DNA of 64,000 nt, taken from Capsicum annuum (taxonomy: Eukaryota > Streptophyta > Magnoliopsida > Solanales > Solanaceae). Under the pieces are notes generated by a model. The model did no database searches, had not been told where the DNA came from, and worked only from the letters and a program-made list of their open reading frames with translations. The translations under genes and the position numbers were made by a program. Of the stretch, positions 34,666 to 43,579 are shown one piece after another; position 1 is the stretch's first letter, and each line of letters begins with the position of its first letter. The DNA lies in contig NC_061118.1 in NCBI RefSeq assembly GCF_002878395.1, positions 131,758,392 through 131,822,391 of the forward strand. Reading direction: 5' to 3'.

Positions 34666-34778
34666 CTATGTTATTTAAAATTATCGGAAGTAGTATATAT
34701 TTGGATTAGTTGATTAATTTATTAATTATGATAAAATTAGATTTAGATATCCACCAAAATATTATAAATATTGTTTAG

Positions 34779-35000
34779 ATGAATAACGTACAGAAATTAC
34801 AAATATATAAAGAATTAAAACAAATAATATCTGAAAAATGTAAGGAATTAAAAATAAGGATAGAAAGACTACAGTATAACATAATTGTCGGAGTTAGTAA
34901 AAATTCAATAAATGCACAAAAAGAAGAAATATCAAATTTAGAATCAACAATAGATAGTCTAGAATATATATATCAACATAACCTATATACATTTAGATAA
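34779..35000 (+). CDS. EPRV small coiled-coil ORF
   Basis: 73 codons, intact, beginning MNNVQKLQIYKELKQ. Heptad-spaced Ile/Leu with many Lys/Glu predict a coiled coil (about residues 5-65). Its ATG follows a TAG by one frame (TTTAGATGAA) and its own stop is followed one base later by the next ORF start at 35,002, so the two are tightly linked, as in polycistronic caulimovirid RNAs. The role is unknown; a virion-associated or similar small protein is possible by position only. Confidence 0.55.
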   Translation: MNNVQKLQIYKELKQIISEKCKELKIRIERLQYNIIVGVSKNSINAQKEEISNLESTIDSLEYIYQHNLYTFR

Positions 35001-35001
35001 A

Positions 35002-36655
35002 ATGAACAAAGAAGAATTTATAATAGATGAAAAAACATATGAAAATTTCGGAGGATTAAAAATAAAAATAGTATTCTCTAATTTAGGAAGAAGATATAAG
35101 AAAATAGGTGAACATTTATATTTAATGTTAGAAAAAGAAGAATTAAATTTAGAAGATAAGATGGAAGCGATGGTAAGAATAGAAAGAGAAAGCGAAGAGA
35201 TAGACAGAAAAAAGGAAATAGATAAAATAAAACAACAAACCACAGAAGAAATACGAAAAATAGAAGAAACTAAAAATAGTAGGATTTCTGAATTAGAAAA
35301 AGAACTATAAATGCTAAAAGATTTATATGAAAAGAGACAGAAAGAAAAAGAAGAAAAAGATAAAGAAAAAAAATTATTAAACGAGATAAATTAATTTAAA
35401 AAAAAATTAGAAATTAAAAATAAAGAACCAGAAACGAGTGAATTAGAAATAAATACAATAGATGCTGAAGAAACAGATAATTATGATTTGGAAGATAGTG
35501 AAACATATACAGAAATTCTAAACATAGGAAAACTAGAAATTGATGAAAAACAAGAAGTAATTAATAAATAAAATCTAGAACTAATAAATACAGAAGTAAA
35601 TACTCTAGATAAAAATATAATACCTAGTACATCAGAAATAAGAAAATCAACCTATAATTACAAAAATAAGTTTAAAAGATATAATCCAAAGGATGAATAT
35701 AATAAATGGACACCAAAATAAATAATTAATTACAACTTTTTAGATTTAGACTGTGTAATAGACACAAATAAAACAATACAACTATGGGTAGGATACATGT
35801 CAAAACAATTATTAGATAATAAAATAGATACAACAAACACACCAAAATATATAGAAAAGACATTAATAGGAACAGTAAAATTATGATTTTTAGACCTAGC
35901 CGAAGCAAGTAAAAAAGTACTAAGATCTGATAATAAAACAGAAGAAACTTCAACAACTACTTAAATACTACCAACAGAAATACTAAAAAAATATGAAATA
36001 GCTATAAGAGATGAATTTAGTAGTGTAACAACAGAAGAAGAAGAGCAAAATAAAGAAAAAGATATAAATAGAAATTTAATGTTAAAACTAGCAATATGTA
36101 ATATGTGTTATACAAATGAGTATACGTGCGCATTTAAAGAATATTATTATAAAGGAACATATAATATAGAAGAAAGTAAAGAAATAAGAAGATTATATTT
36201 TAGTAAATTACCTGAACCATTTAGTTAAAAAATAATAAAGAGTTGGGATGAAGCAAAAATTGTAGATACCCTAGGAGCAAGAATAAAATTTTTACAACAA
36301 TGGTATAAAAATCTACGTGAAAAATACAGAGAAGAAATAAAAATGGAAAAAACATTAATAAGAAATTTAACATGTTGCAAAGATAAAATAGCACCTCAAT
36401 TTGGATGTGAAGAAAGATATTATAAGAAAAGATAAAGACATAAGAAATATAAGAAATACAAAATATTAAAATATAAGTATAAGAAACCAAGAAAAAGATA
36501 TTATATAAAAAATTAAAAACATAAAACACCATATAGGAAAAAAAATGTACTTGTTATAATTGTGGAAAACTAGGTCATTTAGCTAGAGATTGTAAACTAC
36601 CAAAAAACCCAAAAAAGAAACAAATATCAGAAATAAAAATAGAAAATACAGAATA
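35002..36655 (+). pseudogene. EPRV coat-protein-like ORF with zinc knuckle
   Basis: Open for 102 codons (35,002-35,310), then interrupted by several stops (about 35,309, 35,394, 35,569, 35,718, 36,226). The N-terminal part is Glu/Lys-rich with coiled-coil character, followed by an acidic region. The C-terminal end has a canonical CCHC knuckle CYNCGKLGHLARDC (about 36,549-36,590) and a basic tail. Caulimovirid coat proteins carry this knuckle for packaging the pregenomic RNA. Acidic N-terminus, basic core and knuckle fit the family; function inferred from that. Confidence 0.7.
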
Positions 36656-36656
36656 A

Positions 36657-37650
36657 ATGCAGATAGATTATATAAATTATGAATTAGAAAGTGAAGATAG
36701 TATTTATGAAATTTCGGAGAATGAAAGAGATAATGAAATAGATAGTGCATTAGATGAATCAAATGACTGAAGAAGATATAAAAATGAACCAAATAACTGA
36801 AGAAGATATAAAAATAATAACAAAAGAAGAATATTTAAATGAAGAAGGAACTGATAAAAAATAATATTTGACAGTAATATATTTGACGAAATACAAGGAA
36901 AAGAGTTAGACTTAAGTGTAGAAACAATATTTAAAATACCAACCATAAAAAATATATTTCATAGAAAAAAAGAAGAATACTACGTAGTAAGCCAAAAAGA
37001 ACACGTAATAGACTGTAGATATGCAAAAGAAAGAGGTAGTATACCACTAGTAACAAAAAGAATAATTAATAAAGAAATAAATGATATAAAAAGTAAAGAC
37101 CCAATAAAATATGTACACCTTGCAGGAACAGAGATATTAATAAAAGCATATTTTAGAGAAGGAATAGATACACCAATAGAATTATATTTAGCATATGATA
37201 GAATTATAAAACCTATAGAAAAAAGTATAATAACAGCCATAAAAGGAAATTTAATATACCAAAAATTTAAATTTATAATAAGTGTGAATTATTTAGTAGC
37301 AATAACAGATAAAAGTATAGATAAATCATTAGTATTATATAGGAAAATATCAGGAATAGAACTAACCCCAGGAAGTAAAATATTTACAGTAAGATGTAAA
37401 AATCTATATGCATTAACAACAAAACATAAAATAACGGGAAAAAATAAAATTAACAAAATACAAATAGAAAGTCCTTTCGAACAATTTGTAAAAATAATTG
37501 ATAATAATGATTATAGTTACAAAGACATAGATATAGAAGAAGATTTAGAAATAATAAATGATAGAATAAGTACAATAAAAAGAATAGCTTATGAAAAACC
37601 AGAATCATCAAGCTCATCAAAAAGAACAAGTTATGAAACAACTTCAACAA
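36657..37650 (+). pseudogene. EPRV movement-protein region of the polyprotein
   Basis: Starts MQIDYINYELESED at 36,657. Two stops occur in a short tandem duplication (about 36,757-36,815) before the conserved part. From about 36,900 the text matches the 30K superfamily: VHLAGTEILIKAYF and GIDTPIELYLAYD (about 37,110-37,200), then KFKFIISVNYLVAITDKS. In caulimovirids this domain forms tubules through plasmodesmata for cell-to-cell spread. The open frame 37,284-37,880 holds its C-terminal part and runs into the protease region. Confidence 0.75.
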
Positions 37651-38010
37651 TTAATTTAAATCAATATTATATAACAGGAACAATAAATAAAAAAGAATAT
37701 TTAATACTCTTAAACACAGGACAAGAAGAAAATTATATAGCAAAATATCTAGTAAAAAGTGAAGAAATAAAATCTAATAGTAATATATGTCCAGGTCTAC
37801 CAGGGAGTCTAATAAATATTAAAGATACGGCAGAAAAAAGTAATAATAATAGGAGTCAGAAAAATAAAAATAGAATTTGAAATAAAGGAAGAAATGCAAA
37901 AAGCAGACATAATATTAGGAATAAAATGGTTAGAACAAGTAAAACCATACAATATAGAACATACACAATTATCTATAACATATAATAAAGAAAGATTATT
38001 CATAAAAAGA
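37651..38010 (+). pseudogene. EPRV first retropepsin-like (clan AA) domain
   Basis: EYLILLNTGQEENYI (about 37,695-37,740) has the flanks of a retropepsin active site, with Asn in place of the catalytic Asp (a single G-to-A change would do this). About 60 codons later, after a frameshift near 37,830, ADIILGIKWLEQ (about 37,892-37,925) matches the C-terminal hydrophobic-hydrophobic-Gly block of the same fold. Both ends of a single domain are thus present before the second protease signature starts. Confidence 0.6.
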
Positions 38011-38059
38011 ACTTTAACATGATATGAAAATATATGTACTTGTAAAAATAATAGTGGAA

Positions 38060-38410
38060 GGATATTAAATAGGTATTATACACCTATGATAGATATAGGA
38101 GCAGAAGCAAACTTATGTAGATACAACTGTTTACCAGAAAGTAAATGAGATAAATTAAAAAAACCAATAGTAGTCAAAAAATTTAATAATGAAGGAAGCA
38201 TAATTACATATAAAGCTAAAAATGTAAAAATATAGATATGAGATAAAATAATAATAATAGAAGAAATCTATAATTATGAACTAACATCAAAAGATATGCT
38301 TTTAGGAATGCCATTTTTAGATAAATTATACCCACATATAATAACTAAAACAGATTGGTGGTTTACAACACCATGTAAACAAAAAGTAAGAGCAAAAAGA
38401 GTTATTAATA
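38060..38410 (+). pseudogene. EPRV second aspartic protease domain
   Basis: MIDIGAEANLC (about 38,088-38,120) is the caulimovirid DTGA active-site block with Thr changed to Ile, and KDMLLGMPFLDKLYP (about 38,290-38,332) is the C-terminal block, which leads directly into the RT. Stops at 38,021, 38,147 and 38,234. This position and the NLC after the active site match the usual caulimovirid protease. Confidence 0.7.
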
Positions 38411-39440
38411 AAATAAGAAAGAAAACTGATTGGATAGAAGGAAGTGAAAAAATTACACAAAAGTTAGAAAATATAAAAAATATAGAAGACACAGTGGAAC
38501 TAGTTGTATTTCCGATAAATAAAAAAGAAATAACTATATTTTCAATAGATAAGGTAGAAATAATAAATAAAAAATTAAGACAATTATATAGTGAAGATCC
38601 ATTAAAAGGATGGGAAAAACATAAAACTACTATAAAAATTGAATTAATAAATAAAAATAGCATAATAACTCAAAAACCATTAACATATAATTTTGACAAT
38701 TTAAAAGAATTTAAAATGCATATAGATGAAATATTAGAAAAATAGTATATAGAAAAAAGCAATAATAAACACAATAGTCAAGCATTTATAGTAAATAAAC
38801 ATAGTGAACAAAAAAGAGGAAAAGGTAGAATGGTTATTGATTATAGAAACCTAAATGCAAAAACTATGAAATATAATTATCCAATACCAAATAAGATATT
38901 CAAAATAAGATAAATACAAGGATATAATTATTTTAGTAAATTTGATTGTAAATCAGGATTTTACCACTTAAAGTTAGATGAAAATTCTAAGGAATTAACC
39001 TCATTTACGGTACTACAAGGATTTTATGAATGGAACGTATTACCATTTGATATAAAAATGCATCAGGTAGATACCAACATTTTATGGATAGTTATTTTAA
39101 ACAATTACCTAATTGTATAATATGCATAGATGATATACTACTATATACAAAAACTAAAGAAGAACATTTAAAATTATTAGAACAATTGATAGATATAATA
39201 GAAAAATTGGGAATAAGTTTAAGTGAAAAGAAAGCCGAAATTATGAAAAATCAGATAGAATTTTTAGGAATACAAATAGATAAAAGTGGAGTAAAAATGC
39301 AACAACATATAGTACAAAAAATAATAAATTCAAAAGAAGAATTAGATACAAAAAAGAAATTACAATCATTTTTAGGATTAGTAAACCAAGTAAGAGAATA
39401 TATACCAAAATTAACAGAAAATCTAAAGCCTTTATAGAAA
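38411..39440 (+). pseudogene. EPRV reverse transcriptase
   Basis: RMVIDYRNLNAKT (38,829), YFSKFDCKSGFYHLKL (38,930-38,975; the Asp of FDCKSG is the first catalytic residue), then ICIDDILLYTK (about 39,120-39,150; the DD pair is kept) and EFLGIQIDKSGVKMQ, LQSFLGLVNQVREYIP. A stop at 38,743 and 38,911 and a frameshift near 39,062 break it. The sequence resembles caulimovirid rather than gypsy RT in its linkers and in being followed by no integrase. Confidence 0.85.
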
Positions 39441-39958
39441 AAATTAAAAAAGGATATAGAATATAATTACAACGAAGAAGATAAAAAATAAGCCCAGAAA
39501 ATAAAAATACTTTGTAAAGAGTTACCAAAATTACAATTTTCAGACGAAAATAAAAAAATTTATATATATAGTAGAAGCAGATGCTAGTAAATATAGTTAT
39601 GGAGGAGTACTTAAATATAGGTACGAAAATGAAAAAATAGAACATCATTGTAGATATTATTCAGGAACATTTAACGAAACAGAAATAAAATGGGAAATAA
39701 ATAGAAAAGAATTATGTTCATTATATAATTGTTTATTAGCATTTGAACCAAATATTGTATATAACAAATTTATTGTGAGAACAGATAATACCTAGGTTCG
39801 ATGGTGGCTAACAAAGAAAATACAAAATTCAGTTACAAGAAAATAGATTCGGAGACTAGTATTAAATATATTAAATTTTACATTTACAATTGAAATAATT
39901 AGTACTAACAAAAATATCATTACAGATTACATATCAAGACAAAGCTACACAGACTGAT
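39441..39958 (+). pseudogene. EPRV RNase H
   Basis: EADASKYSYGGVL (about 39,575; first Asp), ETEIKWEINRKELCSLY (about 39,680; Glu) and FIVRTDNT (about 39,770; second Asp) preserve the three catalytic positions. A frameshift lies near 39,560 and stops at 39,491 and 39,795. It ends ISRQSYTD then stop at 39,958, overlapping the next ORF. Confidence 0.8.
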
Positions 39959-41155
39959 ATAACAGAGGATGATGCTTTAGAAAAAATACTCAAAACCCTA
40001 ACTATGCTTTCAATGAAAGTGGACAGTATGGGTAATGAAATAGAAAAGCTAAAGACTAATGAAGTTAAACTGAAGTCTAAAGCTATGAATCAGTTAACTC
40101 AGCAGTGTGTAGAGCTATGTTAATCGGAAGACAATAAAATTTCAGAGCTAAAAGGAGATGTTGGGACACTTCATAAAATCCATAACGTTTATCAATCTAC
40201 AATTGCAGGTACAAGCAAAAGAGTTAGTGGACAAAGATATCAGAACATGAACATGAATAAGATATTAGAAAAACCATTTATACCAAAAATATGAAAAGAC
40301 CCTTTTACATACCCCCACAAATTACCACATATCGAGATAGTTTGAACCAAGATAAAAAAAGCTTATAACCATATGGCCCGAGGATATATAGAAAATATCT
40401 ACAAAGTATAAATTTTTCTAAACCTTAACCCCAGAGCTACAAATATCCAAGAACCAAACACAAACTATATAACCCAAAAATTGCAAGGTTACAACAAGCT
40501 AATCGCACTACCCAAAACCAACCCAAGCTTAATAAAAACATGTTTCGACTATGGATTATTAAATACCGTATATACTCAAGATGGAGAAGAACTAACAGCT
40601 ATAGGAGAATTACATAAAGTATTCATCACCTATAAAAGAGTAACCAAAGAAAATCTATTTTATATAAAGTTTTATACTGCACCAGCAGAGATATTATACG
40701 ACGAGATCAAACCCTTTATACAAGTTGTAAAAATAGGATTAACCAGAGATATGATTATACCAGAAGATATTGTGCAGCAGCCAGAGATACCTGAAATCGA
40801 GATACCCGATTATTATGCAAATAAACGACTTATTGGAATAGCTACAATTATTCAAGAATTAGCAAATAATTACATCAATGGAAACCGAATATGGAGCTAT
40901 TATTCAAGAGACCATCAAATGATTTATTCAAATTCAAAAGATCTACAACAAATAGATATGGAAGATGTTAGACAATGGATAATGACATTACTTAACCCAG
41001 AAAAACAATCTACTACAAGAGCAATTAGGAAAAGATTTATTTCAGATGGATTATTAACAAGATATTGCAAGATAATTGGACACAAATATCCAGACCATCA
41101 ATGTTCGAGATGTAATGGAGGAGATAATATTATCCCAGAAGTCCAGCTAGAATAA
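39935..41155 (+). pseudogene. EPRV transactivator/viroplasmin-like ORF
   Basis: This overlaps the RNase H end in another frame. A Lys/Glu/Leu-rich coiled-coil-like N-terminus (about 39,960-40,160) is followed by stops at 40,122, 40,292 and 40,345, then a 224-codon open frame (40,481-41,155) with CFDYGLLNTVYTQDGEEL, FITYKRVTKENLFYIKFYTA and a C-terminal Cys/His cluster YCKIIGHKYPDHQCSRC. Its position downstream of RT-RNase H fits the caulimovirid ORF that enables reinitiation on polycistronic RNA and forms inclusion bodies. Assignment is by gene order and general likeness. Confidence 0.65.
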
Positions 41156-41495
41156 AAAAAATCAACCAAGAAGATAAGGACGCAGCTAGAAGATAAAAAT
41201 CAACGGAGCAATAATAGAAGAAGACAAAGCATTGAAGATAGAAAAATGACATATGGAGAAAAAACTAAACTTCCTATGTAAATTATTGTAAAGCTTTAAT
41301 AGCCTTTTTGACTTTTCTTTTCATTTAATAGGCTTTTTGACTTTTTGAACAAAAGATTATTATTAGGTTTTTTTTTAGTTAACTTTAAGTCTTTTCCTTT
41401 CAGAATGTAAAGACTTTTTGTAAATTAGATAGGATACGTGTAAAGTAGGAATAGTATAGAGATAGAATACACGTTTTCTTTATCTTTCTTAGGAT

Positions 41496-41504
41496 TATAA
41501 ATAG
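41496..41504 (+). promoter_or_regulatory. EPRV pregenomic RNA promoter, TATA box
   Basis: TATAAATAG, 340 bp after the last large ORF; transcription would begin about 41,530. Upstream, two copies of a TTTTGACTTTT-type motif (about 41,306 and 41,334) could be W-box-like activator sites (inference). Confidence 0.7.
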
Positions 41505-41588
41505 AGAGCATTTTTGCTTAGCTAAAAGGCAAGACTTTCATGTGTTGAAAGCAAGTCTCCTCCTTTGTAAACAAACTTTTGAATATTT

Positions 41589-41594
41589 AATAAA
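41589..41594 (+). terminator. EPRV poly(A) signal
   Basis: AATAAA about 60 bases after the predicted start, which gives the short terminal redundancy of a caulimovirid pregenomic RNA. Confidence 0.55.
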
Positions 41595-42045
41595 AAGCAT
41601 ATATATTTCCAAGGAAAAACTATGGATAAACAAAGCCCCGAATTATCAAACCTACCAGAATAGGTATATTTATTTACGATTATGAATAGCTAAATTCATA
41701 AATTCCTGACAATCATGATATGATAAAATAAGTTCATGTTAGTTACTTTATAGTAAAATTATTCGAAAAATAGCATGTTAAGAAGTTTATTAGCAAAGTG
41801 GAAAAGGAGAAAAATCCCTAAGAACTATGCCATCCTAAAGGTGAAACCGGCGAGGCAAGAAAGCCATGATAGGGGAGTAGCCAGAGTAGAGGTGCTGTTT
41901 AAGGGAAAAGTATCCAGATTACCATGCTAATAGTGACCAAAGAACATGTTATTTAAGAACAATCTAGTCTATAGTAATCTAAAATGATCATATTTTGTTA
42001 TATGTGTGATTGAAGGAAATATTTTGAAAAAGCATCATATGAAAA

Positions 42046-42246
42046 ATGAATACTTATTTATCTGACGAAATGGTAGATAAATTTAAAATACTTATTTTGT
42101 ATGTACTTAAGGATATAGAAATTGTAGATATAAGAAAAATCATATTGGAAGAAATATTTGATAAATATTTTATGACTAGAATAAATTATATACCACACTT
42201 ACCTAACTACTCTTACAAATATCTACATACCAAACCTACACATTAA
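42046..42246 (+). CDS. EPRV leader small ORF a1
   Basis: 66 codons, MNTYLSDEMVDKFKIL at the start. It is related to a broken copy, a2, at about 42,500-42,610 (SDE ... KILxLYxxKDxExxDIxKII pattern in both). Its stop is two bases before the start of ORF b1. No family recognised. Confidence 0.5.
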   Translation: MNTYLSDEMVDKFKILILYVLKDIEIVDIRKIILEEIFDKYFMTRINYIPHLPNYSYKYLHTKPTH

Positions 42247-42248
42247 CC

Positions 42249-42452
42249 ATGATAAATTACGTATATTTGGAATATTGGAATATGGATATGAAAAATATAC
42301 AATCAATAGAAAAACTAATGAAAACAAATTTAGAAAAATATATAGAAACTAAAGATATAAAATATATAGAATTCCTTAATGAAAATATAGAGGAATTATT
42401 AAGATTAAAACAAACAACTAATAAATACTATGATAAAGCATTTAATTACTAG
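42249..42452 (+). CDS. EPRV leader small ORF b1
   Basis: 67 codons, MINYVYLEYWNMDMKNIQ at the start, helix-favouring and rich in Glu/Lys. It is paralogous to b2 at 43,015-43,254: about half of the residues agree, including the starts and the ends (KYYDKAFN / KYYSKAFN). No family recognised. Confidence 0.5.
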   Translation: MINYVYLEYWNMDMKNIQSIEKLMKTNLEKYIETKDIKYIEFLNENIEELLRLKQTTNKYYDKAFNY

Positions 42453-42499
42453 AATTCAATTCCAAGTTGTCCTAGTTATTCGTAAAAACCTTAGCATAA

Positions 42500-42625
42500 T
42501 ACGAATAATATAAGAAGATATATATCTGATGAAACTAAGATACTTGTTTTATATATCATAAAAGATTTAGAATTAGAAGATATAAAGAAAATAATATGGG
42601 AAATTTAGTTATGAAGATGACTTAC
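42500..42625 (+). pseudogene. EPRV leader small ORF a2 (broken copy of a1)
   Basis: YISDETKILVLYIIKDLELE corresponds to the middle of a1 (KILILYVLKDIEIVD) but lacks a start and ends at a stop near 42,608. Confidence 0.45.
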
Positions 42626-42710
42626 TAAGTACTAATTGGATAGAAGAGGAATTAGAAAATAGAGATTTCTTTGGTAGAAATAATTCAGATGGATATTATA
42701 CAGATTAAGA

Positions 42711-43013
42711 ATGCTAAAATACATTCAAAGAGTTAGAGAAAAACAAAGTTGGTTATACAAAGAAATTAATTATAGAAAACAGCTTAGAAGAGGAAGAGAA
42801 CAACTAAAAGAAAGATTAATTTGGCTAGATAAAACTATGATCCAACTAGAATTAAAAGACAATTTAGAATATGATTTAGACATGGAATTATTCATAGACG
42901 AAAAATACAGGATAATTAACGAAATAGATAACCTAGACTTTAATATCAGATATAGTACAATTAGAATAAATTATTACAAAGAAATTTGCAGTATCACAAC
43001 TACTTTAAGATAA
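42711..43013 (+). CDS. EPRV leader small ORF c
   Basis: 100 codons, intact, MLKYIQRVREKQSWLYKE at the start, highly charged with coiled-coil-like Leu/Ile spacing. In general character it resembles the 34,779-35,000 ORF. The stop is one base before the start of b2 (TAAAATG). Unknown function. Confidence 0.5.
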   Translation: MLKYIQRVREKQSWLYKEINYRKQLRRGREQLKERLIWLDKTMIQLELKDNLEYDLDMELFIDEKYRIINEIDNLDFNIRYSTIRINYYKEICSITTTLR

Positions 43014-43014
43014 A

Positions 43015-43254
43015 ATGATAGACTATGAGTATTTAAAATATTGGAAACAAGATATGGAAAAAATAAGATTAACAGAAATACTTATGAAAGAGAATTTAAT
43101 TGAATATTTTAGAACAAAAAATATAGAATATTTAGAATACCTTCAAAATAATATACAAGAATAACAAAGACTAAGAGAAAAAACTAAAAAATATTACAGT
43201 AAAGCATTTAATCAAATACCATCTAATCACCCCCCAAGATATGAACATTAATAA
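43015..43254 (+). pseudogene. EPRV leader small ORF b2 (copy of b1)
   Basis: Begins MIDYEYLKYWKQDMEK; one stop after IQE near 43,163 (the left repeat copy, which lacks the first 17 codons, reads through at that point). From 43,067 it lies in the terminal repeat. A further short frame starts at its end (ATGAACATTAATAA overlap). Confidence 0.5.
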
Positions 43255-43386
43255 AATTAAAATAAATACATCAAAAATAAAAATGTTTAGAGAAGTTAAG
43301 AATATCCACGCACAACTAAAAATAGATCCATTAGAGCTATAATAGATCTATTTAAGTTACCCAAGTTATCCGCACCCCCCTACAAT
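43067..43386 (+). repeat. Right copy of the EPRV terminal direct repeat
   Basis: Matches 34,332-34,653. The viral sequence stops at CCCCTACAA, precisely before the place where the left copy continues into the PBS. Confidence 0.9.
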
Positions 43387-43579
43387 GAAAGAATGGTTTC
43401 TGGAGATTTCTTTCTTGAACCTTAGTTTAAGAGAAAGTTGCTAATCTTTCATTAGACTTTTTCTTCTCTCTTATATGACAGGGTGTTTTTAATTCTTTGA
43501 AGATAGACACTACTTTTTTATTTTTTTTAAACTGTTGAATAAAATTCGATCACTTTTTATATTAAAGAGGGTTTAGATT
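43387..43579. other. Short unassigned spacer
   Basis: AT-rich; no feature seen. Confidence 0.4.

Larger units (their letters stand above)
34332..43386 (+). mobile_element. Endogenous pararetrovirus (Caulimoviridae, Solendovirus/Cavemovirus-like), decayed
   Basis: A unit of about 8.7 kb, with 320 bp of its end repeated in front of it. Order: tRNA-Met PBS; small ORF; coat-protein-like ORF ending in a CCHC knuckle; polyprotein with 30K-type movement protein, aspartic protease(s), RT and RNase H; a separate transactivator-like ORF; promoter with poly(A) signal; a leader with small ORFs. There is no integrase. The absence of integrase, the single TATA/poly(A) region inside the unit and the movement protein separate it from LTR retrotransposons. 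All large frames have stops and shifts. The plus strand is strikingly A-rich throughout. Genus placement is by gene order and is not certain. Confidence 0.85.

Noticed and set aside
34507..34713. 68-codon ORF crossing the EPRV PBS
   Set aside because: A one-base insertion relative to the right repeat creates this frame; the right copy has a different continuation, so it is not a trusted gene.
35726..39648. Several hydrophobic minus-strand ORFs opposite the EPRV
   Set aside because: They are antisense of A-rich viral coding sequence (Lys/Asn/Glu codons become Phe/Leu/Ile) and have no independent support.
34332..43386. LTR retrotransposon reading of the 320-bp direct repeats plus adjacent PBS
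   Set aside because: No integrase, no TSD, no promoter in the repeats, a movement protein and a transactivator-like ORF present, and the TATA/poly(A) pair lies well inside the unit.
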